Shown: positions 26,262-36,754, numbered from the stretch's first letter. The stretch: DNA of 64,000 nt from Deltaproteobacteria bacterium (GCA_020845895.1 JADLEX010000056.1:1-64000); one strand, 5' to 3'. The notes: generated by a model not told the origin, from the letters alone. Translations and numbers: made by a program.

Positions 26262-27605
<1,344 letters not shown>

Positions 27606-27618
27606 ACCGGGCGCGAAT

Positions 27619-28152
27619 GTGTCGATTGTTCTTCGTCCGATCGGCTACGTGGACGCGGCGCTGCTGGACGCGATCGCGCCGCGCGTGGCGCGGTGGTGCC
27701 GGCGCGAGGTGCGGCTCGACCCCCGCGCGATCGATCCCGAGCCCGCCCGCGACCCGAAACGCCATCAGTACCACGCGGGCGTTCTGCTCCAGAATTTGCT
27801 CGACGAGTCGAACGACGCGGCCACAGACGCGCGCGTGCTGGGCGTGACCGGCGTCGATCTGTTCATCCCCATTTTCACGTACCTGTTCGGTCAGGCGCAG
27901 CTCGGCGGGCGCGCGGGCATCTTTTCGACGCACCGTTTGCGCGAGGAATTTTACGGCGGCGGGCACGACGGCGACCGGCTCGTCGCGCGCGCGGTCAAGG
28001 AAGCGGTGCACGAACTCGGTCACACGTTCGGCCTGCGGCACTGCATCGACCCATCGTGCGTGATGCGCTCGTCCACCTATATCGAAGAGGTCGATCAGAA
28101 GGGCGAGGACTTTTGCCTCGCGTGCGCGGCGCATCTGCACGCGCCGACTTGA
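27619..28152 (+). CDS. amzA: Archaemetzincin-family metalloprotease (M54)
   Basis: This zinc metallopeptidase has 177 aa, typical of the family. The extended zinc motif HELGHTFGLRHC (H131, H135, H141, catalytic E132) is followed by C-x4-C-x-M (C142, C147, M149) and a later C-x2-C (C166, C169). Together these form the Cys-rich second zinc site diagnostic of archaemetzincins. There is no signal peptide, so it is cytoplasmic. The start is GTG 27619, 14 bases after the regulator stop; an overlapping ATG two bases earlier is in another frame. Substrates of bacterial archaemetzincins are unknown. Confidence 0.9.
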   Translation: MSIVLRPIGYVDAALLDAIAPRVARWCRREVRLDPRAIDPEPARDPKRHQYHAGVLLQNLLDESNDAATDARVLGVTGVDLFIPIFTYLFGQAQLGGRAGIFSTHRLREEFYGGGHDGDRLVARAVKEAVHELGHTFGLRHCIDPSCVMRSSTYIEEVDQKGEDFCLACAAHLHAPT

Positions 28153-28215
28153 CATCGCCCGCCGCCGCGCCGATATCTTTCGGGATTTCGTCCATCGAAT
28201 TTTTTGGAGTTGCCG

Positions 28216-30144
28216 TTGAGCGAGCGCGGTCAGCCCGGTCCCATCGACGGCATCGCGCGTTTCGCAAACCGGTGGATGCTGGTCGCATTCGCATGGACGA
28301 TCGGCGGCTTCGTGCTCGGTGTGATGCGCGCCGGGCCCTACGACTACCTTGACCGCGGCCTGCCCGGCGTCTTCGTCGCCACGGTGCAGAAATTCCTCGC
28401 CCCCGGCATCGAAAACGGCCTCGCCGTCGGCTTCGTGTTCGCCGTGCTCGTCGCCGTCGCGCGGCGGCTCGGCGGGCGACCCGCCGTGCGTGTCCTCGTC
28501 GCCGCCACGCCCACCGTGCTAATCATCGTGTCGTACGTCTTCTACGAGCGCGTCACGCTCGAGGGCGGACGGATGTTCAACATCGTCAACCTCACGATGA
28601 CCATCAACTCGCCCGCCGAGCTGCTCGAAGTTTTTGTGCGTCTCGGCATGGCGGTCGAACCCCTTGCGTTCCGCGTCGTGCGGATCGCCCTGGCCGGGCT
28701 GCTCGCGGTCGCGTTCCTCGTCGTCGCCCACATCGTCCGTCGCCCGCGCGCCGCCGCCCCCGCCTGCCGACACCGCGCCCGCGCGTGGGTCGCCCCGGTG
28801 CTGCTCGTCGCGATGGTGATGCTCGGAGGACTCCTCGGCCGCCAGGCGACCGATCCGCTGCCCGCCGGCGCGGGCGACATCGTGCTCATCAGTATCGACA
28901 CGCTGCGCGCCGACCATCTTCAGGTTTACGGCTACGAACGCGACACTGCGCCCGCCCTCACGCGGCTTGCCGCCGATGGCGTGGTCGTCGATCAGTTCAT
29001 CTCCCATGCCCCGTGGACGCTGCCCGCGCACGCGTCGATCTTCACCGGACTCATGCCGCACGAGCACGGCGCGACCGACTGGCGTCACAAGATCCGCGAT
29101 TCGGTCGGCGTTTTTCCCGAGGCGCTGCGCCAGCGTTCGTACCGCACGGGGGCTTTCGTCAACGGCGTGTACGTGTCCGACAAGTTCGGGTTCGACCGCG
29201 GCTTCGATGTCTTCCGCTTCGACGAAACCACCCACGCCGCCGAAAACGTGCGCGACGCCGCCCTGTGGCTGTTCTCCGACCGGCGCCCCGGATTCCTCTT
29301 CATCCACCTGTTCGATACGCATCATCCCTATGTCCCGCCGCCTGAGACGTATGGGATATTCGGCCCGCCGACGCCGAAGCTGATGGACAAGCAGACGGTG
29401 TTCTCGGAGTTCCTCGACTGGGCGCGGGTCGATCCGCACTACACCTCGCGCGCGACCATCAACCGCTACGACGAGTTGATCCTTTACGTCGATCAGATGC
29501 TCGGGCGGTTTTTCCTGCGCATGCAAGAATTGGGGCGTTACGACAACGCCCTCATCGTCGTGCTTTCCGATCACGGCGAGGAATTCTTCGACCACGGCTA
29601 CTGGGGGCACTCCAACTTCCTCTACGAAGAAATGGTGCGCGTGCCGCTCATCGTGAAGTGGCCGAAGGGCGCGTGCGCCGGCTCGCGCCTGGTTGACGCG
29701 CCGATTCCGGCCCGGGCCGTCGCCAAGCTCATCCTCGACGCCTCGACAGACGACGCGCGCCGGGGCGAACTGCTGCGCTGCGAAAAGGACGGCGTGCCGA
29801 AACTCCTGCACGACCTCGTCGAGCGCGGACCGATCGTCTCCGAGACGCAGTCGATGGGCCCGAACCGCTTTTCGGCGCGAACGACGACCGAGAAGCTCAT
29901 CGAGCCTTTCATGCCCGGCAACCCGCGCGACATCCGCGCGATGGCCCGCCCGTGGGAGTACTTCCGATTGAAAGACGACCCGCGCGAGATTTTCAACCTC
30001 TACGAACCCGGCGGCGCGGCCGCGTTGGAAAAAGCGATCGAGACCGCCCGCCGTGACCGAGAAACCGCTTCCGGCGATATGGAGAACATCCAACTCGACC
30101 GCCGCACGCTCGACCGCCTCAAGTCGCTCGGGTATCTGAACTGA
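28216..30144 (+). CDS. Membrane sulfatase-superfamily enzyme (alkaline phosphatase superfamily)
   Basis: This 642-aa protein has about five N-terminal membrane helices (residues 1-210) and a periplasmic sulfatase/phosphoethanolamine-transferase-type domain. The domain shows LISIDTLRADHLQVYGY (metal Asp), PWTLPAHASIFTGLMPHEHG, FLFIHLFDTHHPY, and LSDHGEEFFDHGYWGH (metal Asp-His). At the nucleophile position, where true sulfatases have Cys/Ser-x-Pro-x-Arg, this protein has Thr-Leu-Pro-Ala-His. It is therefore not a formylglycine sulfatase and may be a phospho-group transferase or hydrolase. The start was set at TTG 28216 because GGAG lies 6 bases before it. The substrate is unknown. Confidence 0.78.
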   Translation: MSERGQPGPIDGIARFANRWMLVAFAWTIGGFVLGVMRAGPYDYLDRGLPGVFVATVQKFLAPGIENGLAVGFVFAVLVAVARRLGGRPAVRVLVAATPTVLIIVSYVFYERVTLEGGRMFNIVNLTMTINSPAELLEVFVRLGMAVEPLAFRVVRIALAGLLAVAFLVVAHIVRRPRAAAPACRHRARAWVAPVLLVAMVMLGGLLGRQATDPLPAGAGDIVLISIDTLRADHLQVYGYERDTAPALTRLAADGVVVDQFISHAPWTLPAHASIFTGLMPHEHGATDWRHKIRDSVGVFPEALRQRSYRTGAFVNGVYVSDKFGFDRGFDVFRFDETTHAAENVRDAALWLFSDRRPGFLFIHLFDTHHPYVPPPETYGIFGPPTPKLMDKQTVFSEFLDWARVDPHYTSRATINRYDELILYVDQMLGRFFLRMQELGRYDNALIVVLSDHGEEFFDHGYWGHSNFLYEEMVRVPLIVKWPKGACAGSRLVDAPIPARAVAKLILDASTDDARRGELLRCEKDGVPKLLHDLVERGPIVSETQSMGPNRFSARTTTEKLIEPFMPGNPRDIRAMARPWEYFRLKDDPREIFNLYEPGGAAALEKAIETARRDRETASGDMENIQLDRRTLDRLKSLGYLN

Positions 30145-30191
30145 CCGCCCGCACGTCGCGGCGTCACGTCCCGCCCCTTTTGGCCTAACTC

Positions 30192-30228
30192 TTGAAATGC
30201 ACGATAACATGTTTTATGTTAGAGTGCA
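30192..30228 (+). promoter_or_regulatory. Promoter with 13-bp inverted-repeat operator of AbiE-like operon 1
   Basis: The -35 TTGAAA (30192-30197), a 17-base spacer and the -10 TATGTT (30215-30220) form a good sigma-70 promoter. An imperfect inverted repeat, TGCACGATAACAT / ATGTTAGAGTGCA (30198-30210 and 30216-30228, 11 of 13 pairs), covers the spacer and -10. That is where a repressor would block RNA polymerase. Autoregulation by the antitoxin, as in other AbiE systems, is inferred. Confidence 0.75.
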
Positions 30229-30249
30229 TAATGAGTGTTAGGAGCCGTC

Positions 30250-31236
30250 ATGACGCTCGGGCTTGTCGACTTTGAGCGCTACCTCGTGGAAGCGCTCGCC
30301 ATTTCCGTGTCCGGTCGACCGTGGCTTGGCGGCCAACGCCTTCCCGCGTTCCTCCGAGGCAATTACGCCTTTTTCGAGTGCGAGATCGACGGGCACCCCT
30401 GCCTGATCATGCAAGATCGAAACCGGGAGGACGTTTCCCCGGCTACGGTTCGCAAGCACATGGCGATGGTCCGCGGAAAATGGAGCGCGGACGTCATCTA
30501 CGTGTGCGATCGCGTCACGGCATACAACCGCAAGCGCCTGATCGAACAGAAGGTGCCCTTCGTCGTACCCGGCAACCAGATGTATCTCCCAATGTCAGGC
30601 ATCGACCTTCGAGAGCATTTCCGTAAGCTCCAAACGGAGAATCGGAAGTTTGCCCCAGCGACACAGGCTACGATCATTCACCTGCTGCTGAATGAGTCCG
30701 CGGGGAGTCGCATCACTCCCACCGAAACGGCGGCAGCGTTGAGTTACACACCCATGACAATGACACGGGTGTTCAACGAAATCGAAGCGGCGAACCTTGC
30801 CGCGCCCATCAAGCACGGAATCGGGCGATGCCTGATCATGCCAGGAAACCTGAGAGATCTCTGGACCAACGCTTTGCCGTATCTGCGCAGCCCCATCGAA
30901 CGAAGGGTCAGCGGAAAACTCAGCACGTGGGAATCGCCGGGGCCACTGGCGGGGATCGCGGCCCTGGCCCGATATTCCGATCTCGCGGAACCGGAACACC
31001 CCACGTTCGCGGTCAGTCGCGAGCGTTGGAAAATGCTCCGGCAATCCGGACAGGTTCAGGAACTTCCATCCGAGGAAACGGACGCCGCGCAATTTGAGGT
31101 TTGGCGCTATTCGCCACAACCCCCAAAGAACTGCAAAGTGGTCGACCGGCTTTCCCTGTATCTCTCGCTGAAGGACGATCCGAACGAGCGCGTGGAAGCC
31201 GCTCTCGACGAACTGTTGCGGGGCGTACCGTGGTGA
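30250..31236 (+). CDS. AbiEi-like antitoxin/transcriptional regulator
   Basis: This 328-aa protein is the probable antitoxin of a type IV toxin-antitoxin pair. The N-terminal half (FFECEIDGHPCLIM, then ADVIYVCDRVTAYNRKRL, VPGNQMYLP) has the same layout as the antitoxin at 42582. It is followed by a winged-helix DNA-binding segment (ITPTETAAALSYTPMTMTRVFNEIE, about residues 155-190) and a C-terminal AbiEi-like region. The start at ATG 30250 has AGGAG 5 bases upstream; a GTG 15 bases earlier lacks one. It overlaps the toxin gene by 4 bases. The DNA-binding segment fits repression through the inverted repeat at 30198-30228. Confidence 0.72.
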   Translation: MTLGLVDFERYLVEALAISVSGRPWLGGQRLPAFLRGNYAFFECEIDGHPCLIMQDRNREDVSPATVRKHMAMVRGKWSADVIYVCDRVTAYNRKRLIEQKVPFVVPGNQMYLPMSGIDLREHFRKLQTENRKFAPATQATIIHLLLNESAGSRITPTETAAALSYTPMTMTRVFNEIEAANLAAPIKHGIGRCLIMPGNLRDLWTNALPYLRSPIERRVSGKLSTWESPGPLAGIAALARYSDLAEPEHPTFAVSRERWKMLRQSGQVQELPSEETDAAQFEVWRYSPQPPKNCKVVDRLSLYLSLKDDPNERVEAALDELLRGVPW

Positions 31237-31991
31237 AGGGTCTCGAAATCTTCCGGGAGCACTTTCGGCTCCTCGCGGACAGATATCTGCTGATCGGGGG
31301 CACGGCGTGTGACCTCGCGATGAATGCCGCGGGGGTCGAGTTCCGCGCGACCAAGGATCTCGACATCGTCCTGTGCGTTGAGACACTGGATGCGGCATTC
31401 GTCACGGCGTTCTGGGAATTCGTCCGCGCGGGCGGATATCAAGCCAGGCGAAAGGAGATGGGAGGGCGGCAGTGCTACCGGTTTCAGAATCCGACGGATG
31501 CCGATTACCCGTCTATGTTGGAGTTGTTTACGCGGAAACCAGATCTGCTTGATCTCCCCGAAGGCGCTCACCTGACACCGATTCCGATGGGGGACGAAGT
31601 ATCGAGCCTGTCGGCGATCCTCATGGAAGATGATTACTATCGATTCATCCAAGGCGGACGGAAAAGCGCCGAAGGGTTGACCTATCTCGGACCTGAGCAC
31701 CTGCTGCCGCTCAAGGCCCGCGCGTGGCTCGACCTGACGGCGCGAACAGCCGAGGGGCAACCTGCTGACGGTCGGGACGTCAGAAAGCACGGGAACGATG
31801 TGTACAGGCTCTATCAAATCCTCGACCCCGACTTCGCGGGGGATGTTCCCGAGACCGTCCGTCACGACCTGCGGAACTTCGTCACACGGATGCGCGACGA
31901 GACAATCGACCTCAAGGCGCTCGGAGTGCGAGGCGCGGATCGAGATTCGATACTGGAAGAGATCCGCCGCATTTATCGACTGGGAACCTGA
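31233..31991 (+). CDS. AbiEii-like nucleotidyltransferase toxin
   Basis: This 252-aa protein of the AbiEii/AbiGii nucleotidyltransferase group is the probable toxin partner. The nucleotidyltransferase signature is visible: LLIGGTACDLAM followed by ATKDLDIVL, giving the paired metal-binding Asp. A helical C-terminal half includes LLPLKARAWLDL, a common feature of these proteins that places a lysine near the active site. Translation starts at GTG 31233 inside the antitoxin stop (GTGA overlap). AbiEii toxins inhibit growth by modifying tRNA or related acceptors; that function is inferred from family membership. Confidence 0.75.
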   Translation: MKGLEIFREHFRLLADRYLLIGGTACDLAMNAAGVEFRATKDLDIVLCVETLDAAFVTAFWEFVRAGGYQARRKEMGGRQCYRFQNPTDADYPSMLELFTRKPDLLDLPEGAHLTPIPMGDEVSSLSAILMEDDYYRFIQGGRKSAEGLTYLGPEHLLPLKARAWLDLTARTAEGQPADGRDVRKHGNDVYRLYQILDPDFAGDVPETVRHDLRNFVTRMRDETIDLKALGVRGADRDSILEEIRRIYRLGT

Positions 31992-32122
31992 ACCCCGTCG
32001 GACGTCACGCTCCCCCGCCTTGGCGCGAACGGCGATTCGGGTTAAACACGTCCGCCGGCCCCGGCGGGATTCCCCGGGGCCGCGTTGCGAACCTCGGTGG
32101 AAACGCCGCACGAACGGACGCC

Positions 32123-33439
32123 GTGACCAGAACCGCGACATTCCAACTCGCATTGATCCTGATTCTGCTGCGCCTGTTCGCGGGCGTCGCGCGCGCGTCG
32201 TCGATCTACACGCCGAACACCATCGGCCTGTCGCCGCGCGCCACAGCGCTCGCCAACGCGCTCGGCGGCGAGGCCGACGACGTGGCCGCGCACTACCTCA
32301 ACCCCGCGGGCCTCGCCGTTACGGACCACACCGAGTTCCTCGCGTCGTACGCCTACACCATGCCGCGCCTCGTCGGCGGCCTCGCGGACGGGCAGACGGT
32401 GCACGAACGCGCGAGCAACCATCTGGTGATCCTCGGTCTGCGCCTCGACCTCGATGCCCTCGCCGGGCCACGGCTGAATCTTCCGCCCCTCGGCTGGGGA
32501 TTTTCCGTCGCCGTCGATCGCAATTTCGGCACGATGATGATCTTCGACGACGTGCGTTCGGATTACGGCGAATTCGACCGCTGGGGTGAGGCGAACATGA
32601 CGATGCAGTCGGCGCTCGGCGTCGGCATCGCGCCGCACGTCGCGCTCGGCATCGGGTTTCACGGCGGCTTTCGCGGCGACGGCATCGTCGAGACGCGCGC
32701 CGAAGTGTCGGGCGGCACGTCGAATGAAGGCACGCGCATGCGCGGCAGCTTCAGCCCCAAGCCGCTGTACGGCGTATACGTGTATGGCGAGGGCTGGGGC
32801 GTGGGCGCGACGTACCGCGAAGAAACCTGGGGCAGCTTCGAGGCGATCGAGGTGACGGCCGAGCCCACCGTCGCGGGTCTGCCCTTTCCCACGATGAACA
32901 TCCCCATGAATTTTCTGGATACCTACGTGCCGCGCGACGTGACCGTGGGCATGCACTGGGACGCGCCGGGCGGCGTGCGCGTGCTGGCCGACGGCTCGTG
33001 GCGGCAGTGGAGCCGTTACGAGGAGGTCGCCGCGCGGCCGCACTTCGCGGGATCGCACTCCGAATACGAGACGGTGGACGTGTGGATTCCGCGCGCCGCC
33101 GCCGAGTGGACGATCGACGACCAGTGGACCGCGCGCGCGGGGTATCGCTTCGAGCCCACGCCGTTTCGCACGATCGGCACGCGCTTCCCCGAATCGGGCA
33201 CGACCATTCGCGGCAAGGTCATCCTCGACGCCGACACGCACGTCATGGGCGGCGGCGTGGGCTGGCGCCCGCCCATCGCCGACTGGTTCCGCGTGCCGCT
33301 GCGCCTGGACGCGACGTACCAGTATCACGCGCTCGTGCCGCGCCGCGCCGCCACGTCGGACGGCCATGATTACAACGCGCGCGGTGGTGTGCACCTTCTC
33401 CACGGCGGATTGCTGTTCGGGGGGGAGACGGCGCAGTAG
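32123..33439 (+). CDS. Outer-membrane transport protein, OmpP1/FadL/TodX family
   Basis: This 438-aa outer-membrane beta-barrel imports hydrophobic compounds such as long-chain fatty acids or hydrocarbons. It has a signal peptide ending near ARAS, followed by the N-terminal FadL pattern (ATALANALGGEADDVAAHYLNPAGLAV). That plug-domain sequence with AxxxNPAGLA is the best hallmark of the family. The barrel region has many Trp/Tyr/Phe at alternating positions. The start codon is GTG. No fatty-acid genes adjoin it, so the substrate is unknown. Confidence 0.88.
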   Translation: MTRTATFQLALILILLRLFAGVARASSIYTPNTIGLSPRATALANALGGEADDVAAHYLNPAGLAVTDHTEFLASYAYTMPRLVGGLADGQTVHERASNHLVILGLRLDLDALAGPRLNLPPLGWGFSVAVDRNFGTMMIFDDVRSDYGEFDRWGEANMTMQSALGVGIAPHVALGIGFHGGFRGDGIVETRAEVSGGTSNEGTRMRGSFSPKPLYGVYVYGEGWGVGATYREETWGSFEAIEVTAEPTVAGLPFPTMNIPMNFLDTYVPRDVTVGMHWDAPGGVRVLADGSWRQWSRYEEVAARPHFAGSHSEYETVDVWIPRAAAEWTIDDQWTARAGYRFEPTPFRTIGTRFPESGTTIRGKVILDADTHVMGGGVGWRPPIADWFRVPLRLDATYQYHALVPRRAATSDGHDYNARGGVHLLHGGLLFGGETAQ

Positions 33440-33467
33440 CGCCGTCACCGCCGGCGGACACGACGGT

Positions 33468-33491
33468 CCATGTGGCACAGTCGCCCCCGCC
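33468..33491. repeat. Single REP-like unit (TGTGGC family)
   Basis: ATGTGGCACAGTCGCCCCCG lies between the FadL-type gene and the next start codon. It is a partial copy of the palindrome family seen at 4.7, 15.3, 16.9, 39.0 and 49.6 kb. Confidence 0.65.
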
Positions 33492-33531
33492 ATCCATGCA
33501 AGATGGTCGTTTCCCGCTCCGGAGGCTCCCG

Positions 33532-34002
33532 ATGAAACGCCCCCTCGCGCTCGCCGTCGTATTGGCGCTCGCCGCCACGGTCGCCGCCGCGCAGTTTCCC
33601 GCCGACATCGCCGCGCGCTATGAGACGAAGATGACGGCGAAGGTCTCGCGCGTGATCCCGCTGGAAACGCATTCATACATCGTGCTCGTCGACAAAGGCG
33701 CGGCGCACGGCGTGAAGCCTAGGACGATGGCGCTCAAGTACGGCTTGAATACCGCCGACGGCGAATTCGCGGTGATCGAAAACTTCAAGGCGCTCAAACA
33801 ATCGGACCTCACGCCGGAGCGCATGCGACGTCCCTTCGCGGCGTTCCTGTCCACCGACGACGACTTCACCGCGTTTTATTTTTGGACCTTCGACGCGGGC
33901 ATCGAGGCGATGAAGGCGCTGAACGAGACGAAGGGAAAAGCGTTCGCGTATCCCGCGCCGAAGGTCGGCGATTTGGTGGAGTTCGTCATCGCGAAGCCGT
34001 GA
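33532..34002 (+). CDS. Exported small protein of unknown function, 156 aa
   Basis: Not recognised. A signal peptide (cut near VAAAQ, residue 20) is followed by a soluble, presumably periplasmic domain of mixed alpha/beta character (VSRVIPLETHSYIVLVDKG, then VGDLVEFVIAKP at the end). The pattern of a short beta-rich fold with KGAAHGVKPRT resembles the small barrel modules found in periplasmic assembly proteins, but that is only an impression. GGAGG lies 6 bases upstream of ATG 33532; the earlier ATG in the frame falls inside the repeat. Confidence 0.62.
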   Translation: MKRPLALAVVLALAATVAAAQFPADIAARYETKMTAKVSRVIPLETHSYIVLVDKGAAHGVKPRTMALKYGLNTADGEFAVIENFKALKQSDLTPERMRRPFAAFLSTDDDFTAFYFWTFDAGIEAMKALNETKGKAFAYPAPKVGDLVEFVIAKP

Positions 34003-34008
34003 GGCATG

Positions 34009-34109
34009 CCCTCACCCCCGGCCCCTCTCCCGTCATGACGGGAGAGGGGTGCCGTCTTCGATCCTGAGGCTCAGACCCGAAGGGAGCAATGCGAGGCGGG
34101 GTGAGGGTT
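34009..34109. repeat. CCCTCACC...GGTGAGGG palindromic repeat, second copy
   Basis: The outer arms CCCTCACCCC/GGGGTGAGGG enclose a 28-base perfect palindrome at 34022-34049 (CCCCTCTCCC then GTCATGAC then GGGAGAGGGG). It is the same design as at 12858-12920, with about 40 extra bases inside. It starts 6 bases after a stop codon and could act as an mRNA 3' end. Confidence 0.82.
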
Positions 34110-34253
34110 GGTTCCCGATTATCCGGTCTTTCCAACGGTTGCGTGTTTTCCGATAATAAATGGATTGAATCGGCGACGGTGCACCCGGTGCCGCGCGATG
34201 CGGTTGGTTGAGCCTGAACATGCGAACGACGCGGATGTTCGCGCGGAGGAACG

Positions 34254-34847
34254 ATGTCGATGAAGTGGATTGCGGTTTGGCTGGCGGCAGCGCTGTTCGC
34301 CTTCGCGGCGTGCGACGCCCTCACCGAAAGCGTGAATGACGCGACGGCCAAGGAAGAAACCTTCGAGGAAGAACTCGACGAAATGCCGATCGTCGGCGTG
34401 GGCGCGGTCTGCCCGCCGGCGCTGCTGACCTTCGACGACCTGCTGGCCGACATCGACTGGTGGGCCGACGCCAAGGGCCATCTGGAAGACCTCGCCGTCG
34501 AGGCGATGGATTACGAGGTCAAGGACAACGAGACCCCCGCCGACGTGACCGTGCGTCTGTACCTCACCGAAACCACCGACGCGGAGCAGATCTCCGAGGA
34601 CGACTTCATCGGCGTGACCGAGCTGATTCCCGCGAACACGACGACTGACGACTGGACGCCGCTCGATCTCGCGACCGACGCCGAGGACCGGCTGACCGAA
34701 CTCGTCATGGAGTCCGATACCGAGTTCGCCATCTGCGCCAAGATCCCCGAGGTCGAGGACGGCACGGTGGCGCAGGAGGACGTGAACCTGACGCTCGGCT
34801 TCCAGGTCGTCGCCACCGCGACGTTTGTGCCGATCTCCGGGGACTGA
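34254..34847 (+). CDS. Lipoprotein of unknown function, 197 aa
   Basis: A lipoprotein signal with lipobox FAFAAC (lipidated Cys about residue 20) is followed by an acidic segment (EETFEEELDEM). A domain of about 130 residues follows, rich in beta-strand patterns and ending VVATATFVPISGD. The acidic stretch right after the lipidated region resembles the Asp/Glu linkers seen on other lipoproteins in this window, but here uses Glu. GGAGG lies upstream of the ATG. The function is unknown. It sits 64 bases before the large membrane protein gene. Confidence 0.65.
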   Translation: MSMKWIAVWLAAALFAFAACDALTESVNDATAKEETFEEELDEMPIVGVGAVCPPALLTFDDLLADIDWWADAKGHLEDLAVEAMDYEVKDNETPADVTVRLYLTETTDAEQISEDDFIGVTELIPANTTTDDWTPLDLATDAEDRLTELVMESDTEFAICAKIPEVEDGTVAQEDVNLTLGFQVVATATFVPISGD

Positions 34848-34911
34848 TCCGCGCGCGTCGGATTCCTGTCCGCGTCTTGACCACGCCCCCACCGTGTGGT
34901 GGTGTGCCCGC

Positions 34912-36690
34912 ATGCCGAAAAAGGGCTGGGACCATCTCGTCACGACGCTCGTGATCGCTGCGGCGGTTTATCTCGCGACGCACACCATGTTTCGACCGTG
35001 GCCTCTGTGGGGTCATTCGTCGGGGCTCGACGCGGCGCGGCTTTTCGAACTCGACCGCGGCCTGCGCGCGGGCGAGCTCTATACGCGCTGGGCACCCGAC
35101 ATGTACGCGGGTTACGGCTCTCCGCTGCTCGCGATGTACGCCCCGTGGGGCTACTACGTCGCTTGGCCGTTCCACGCCCTCGGCCTCACGCAGACCCTCG
35201 CGATGAAATGCTCGTATCTGCTCGCCGTGCTCGGCGCGGCGCTGGGCATGTTCGCGCTCGCGCGACGGATCGCCGGGCGCGACGCGGGGCTCGCGTGCGC
35301 AATCCTCTACGTCTTTGCACCCTACCTGCTTGTCGATCTGTACGCCCGCGCGGCGATTGCGGAGTTGTGGGGTTTCGCGCTCATTCCATGGATCGTGCTG
35401 GGGCATCTGCGTTTCGCGGATGAGGGCGACGCGCGATGGCTCGCGCTCGCGGCGCTGGCGCACGGGGTGCTTGGCTTTGCGCACAACATCAGTTTTCTCA
35501 TCTACACGCCGATCGTCGCGTTGTTCATCGTGCTGCGCACGCCTCGCCGCCGGTGGATCGCGGCGCTGGGCGCGATCGGCGCGGCGCTCTCACTTTCGGC
35601 GTTTTTCTGGTTGCCCGCGCTCGCGCTCAAGGATGCGGTGCAGTCCGAGAAACACCTGACGACGGGATTCTTTTCGTTCACGCGGCATTTTGTTCCCGCG
35701 CTCGATCTATTCCGCCCGCACTGGGGTTTCGGCGCGCCGGGCGGTGAGGACGGCGTGGGCATGTCGCGCCAACTCGGCCTCGTGCACTGGGCCGTACTCG
35801 CGGGCGCGCTGGTCGCGGCCATCCGCGTGCGCACGGTTCGGCGCGACGCGGCGGTGTTCCTCGTGCTCGCGGCCATCGGCCTGGCGTTCACGAATCGCCT
35901 CACCGCGCCGCTGTGGGAACACCTGCCCCTCATCCGCTTCGTGCAGTTTCCGTGGCGTTTCCTGATGGTGGCGACTTTTGCCGCGACCGTTTCGCTAGCC
36001 ATCGTCTTCGCCGCGCTGCGCGACGGCCTCGGCGCGCGCTGGACCGAAGCGCGTCGGCTCGGTGCGATAGGTGTGGTCATCGTCGCCGCGACGATACTGT
36101 ATTTCCCCTACGCATCGGCGCGCTATCTGCTCCTCGACCTCGACACGCTCTCATACAAGATGTTCGACGCCGAAGGTGCGGCAAGCGCGGCGGGCGAGGC
36201 GATGGGCGAACCCCGCTTTGCGACCTTCGACGAATTTCTCTCGGTACCCAACGTGCGCGCGGCGAACATCACCGGCATGGCGTCGGATGATTTCCTGCCC
36301 GTGGCCGTGACGCAAAAGCCCGCGCGCCCGGCCGCCGCGCCGTGGCGCGTCGTGGACGGCGACGCCGATCTCGAGGGCGGCGAGACGGGTTTTTGCCGCT
36401 ACGAAGCGCGCACCACCGTGCGCACGCATGCGACGGTCGCCCTCGAAGTCTTCTGGTTCCCCGGCTGGACGGTGCGTGTGGACGGCGCGCGAACGAAGAC
36501 GGCGCCGCTCCCCGAAACCGGCGTCGTGAGCGTCACCGTCGAGCCGGGCGAGCACGCCATGGTCGCGACCTACGAGCGCGCCGAGATTCACCGTATCGCC
36601 GACGCGATCAGCCTGCTGGCGCTCGCGCTGGTGGTGGGCGGCGTCTCGGTGAACACGTGCCGGCGGCGACGATTGGACATCGAGCTCTGA
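34912..36690 (+). CDS. Large polytopic membrane protein, GT-C-like (PTPS-related family)
   Basis: This 592-aa inner-membrane protein has about twelve helices and a C-terminal periplasmic beta-domain (about residues 490-565, GWTVRVDGARTKTAPLPE...). The layout and the N-terminal loop (LDRGLRAGELYTRWAPDMYAGYG) match membrane proteins annotated as 6-pyruvoyl-tetrahydropterin-synthase-related, which are GT-C-type glycosyltransferases of unknown substrate. Acidic residues in the first loop (DLYARAAIAE further on) could be catalytic. ATG 34912 was chosen; the frame opens 87 bases earlier inside the upstream gene. Confidence 0.65.
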   Translation: MPKKGWDHLVTTLVIAAAVYLATHTMFRPWPLWGHSSGLDAARLFELDRGLRAGELYTRWAPDMYAGYGSPLLAMYAPWGYYVAWPFHALGLTQTLAMKCSYLLAVLGAALGMFALARRIAGRDAGLACAILYVFAPYLLVDLYARAAIAELWGFALIPWIVLGHLRFADEGDARWLALAALAHGVLGFAHNISFLIYTPIVALFIVLRTPRRRWIAALGAIGAALSLSAFFWLPALALKDAVQSEKHLTTGFFSFTRHFVPALDLFRPHWGFGAPGGEDGVGMSRQLGLVHWAVLAGALVAAIRVRTVRRDAAVFLVLAAIGLAFTNRLTAPLWEHLPLIRFVQFPWRFLMVATFAATVSLAIVFAALRDGLGARWTEARRLGAIGVVIVAATILYFPYASARYLLLDLDTLSYKMFDAEGAASAAGEAMGEPRFATFDEFLSVPNVRAANITGMASDDFLPVAVTQKPARPAAAPWRVVDGDADLEGGETGFCRYEARTTVRTHATVALEVFWFPGWTVRVDGARTKTAPLPETGVVSVTVEPGEHAMVATYERAEIHRIADAISLLALALVVGGVSVNTCRRRRLDIEL

Positions 36691-36754
36691 CCTTCCGCAT
36701 TGACGCCGCGCGCCGCAACACCCTAACCTTCGCGCTTCTTTTTCGGAGGCCCCT

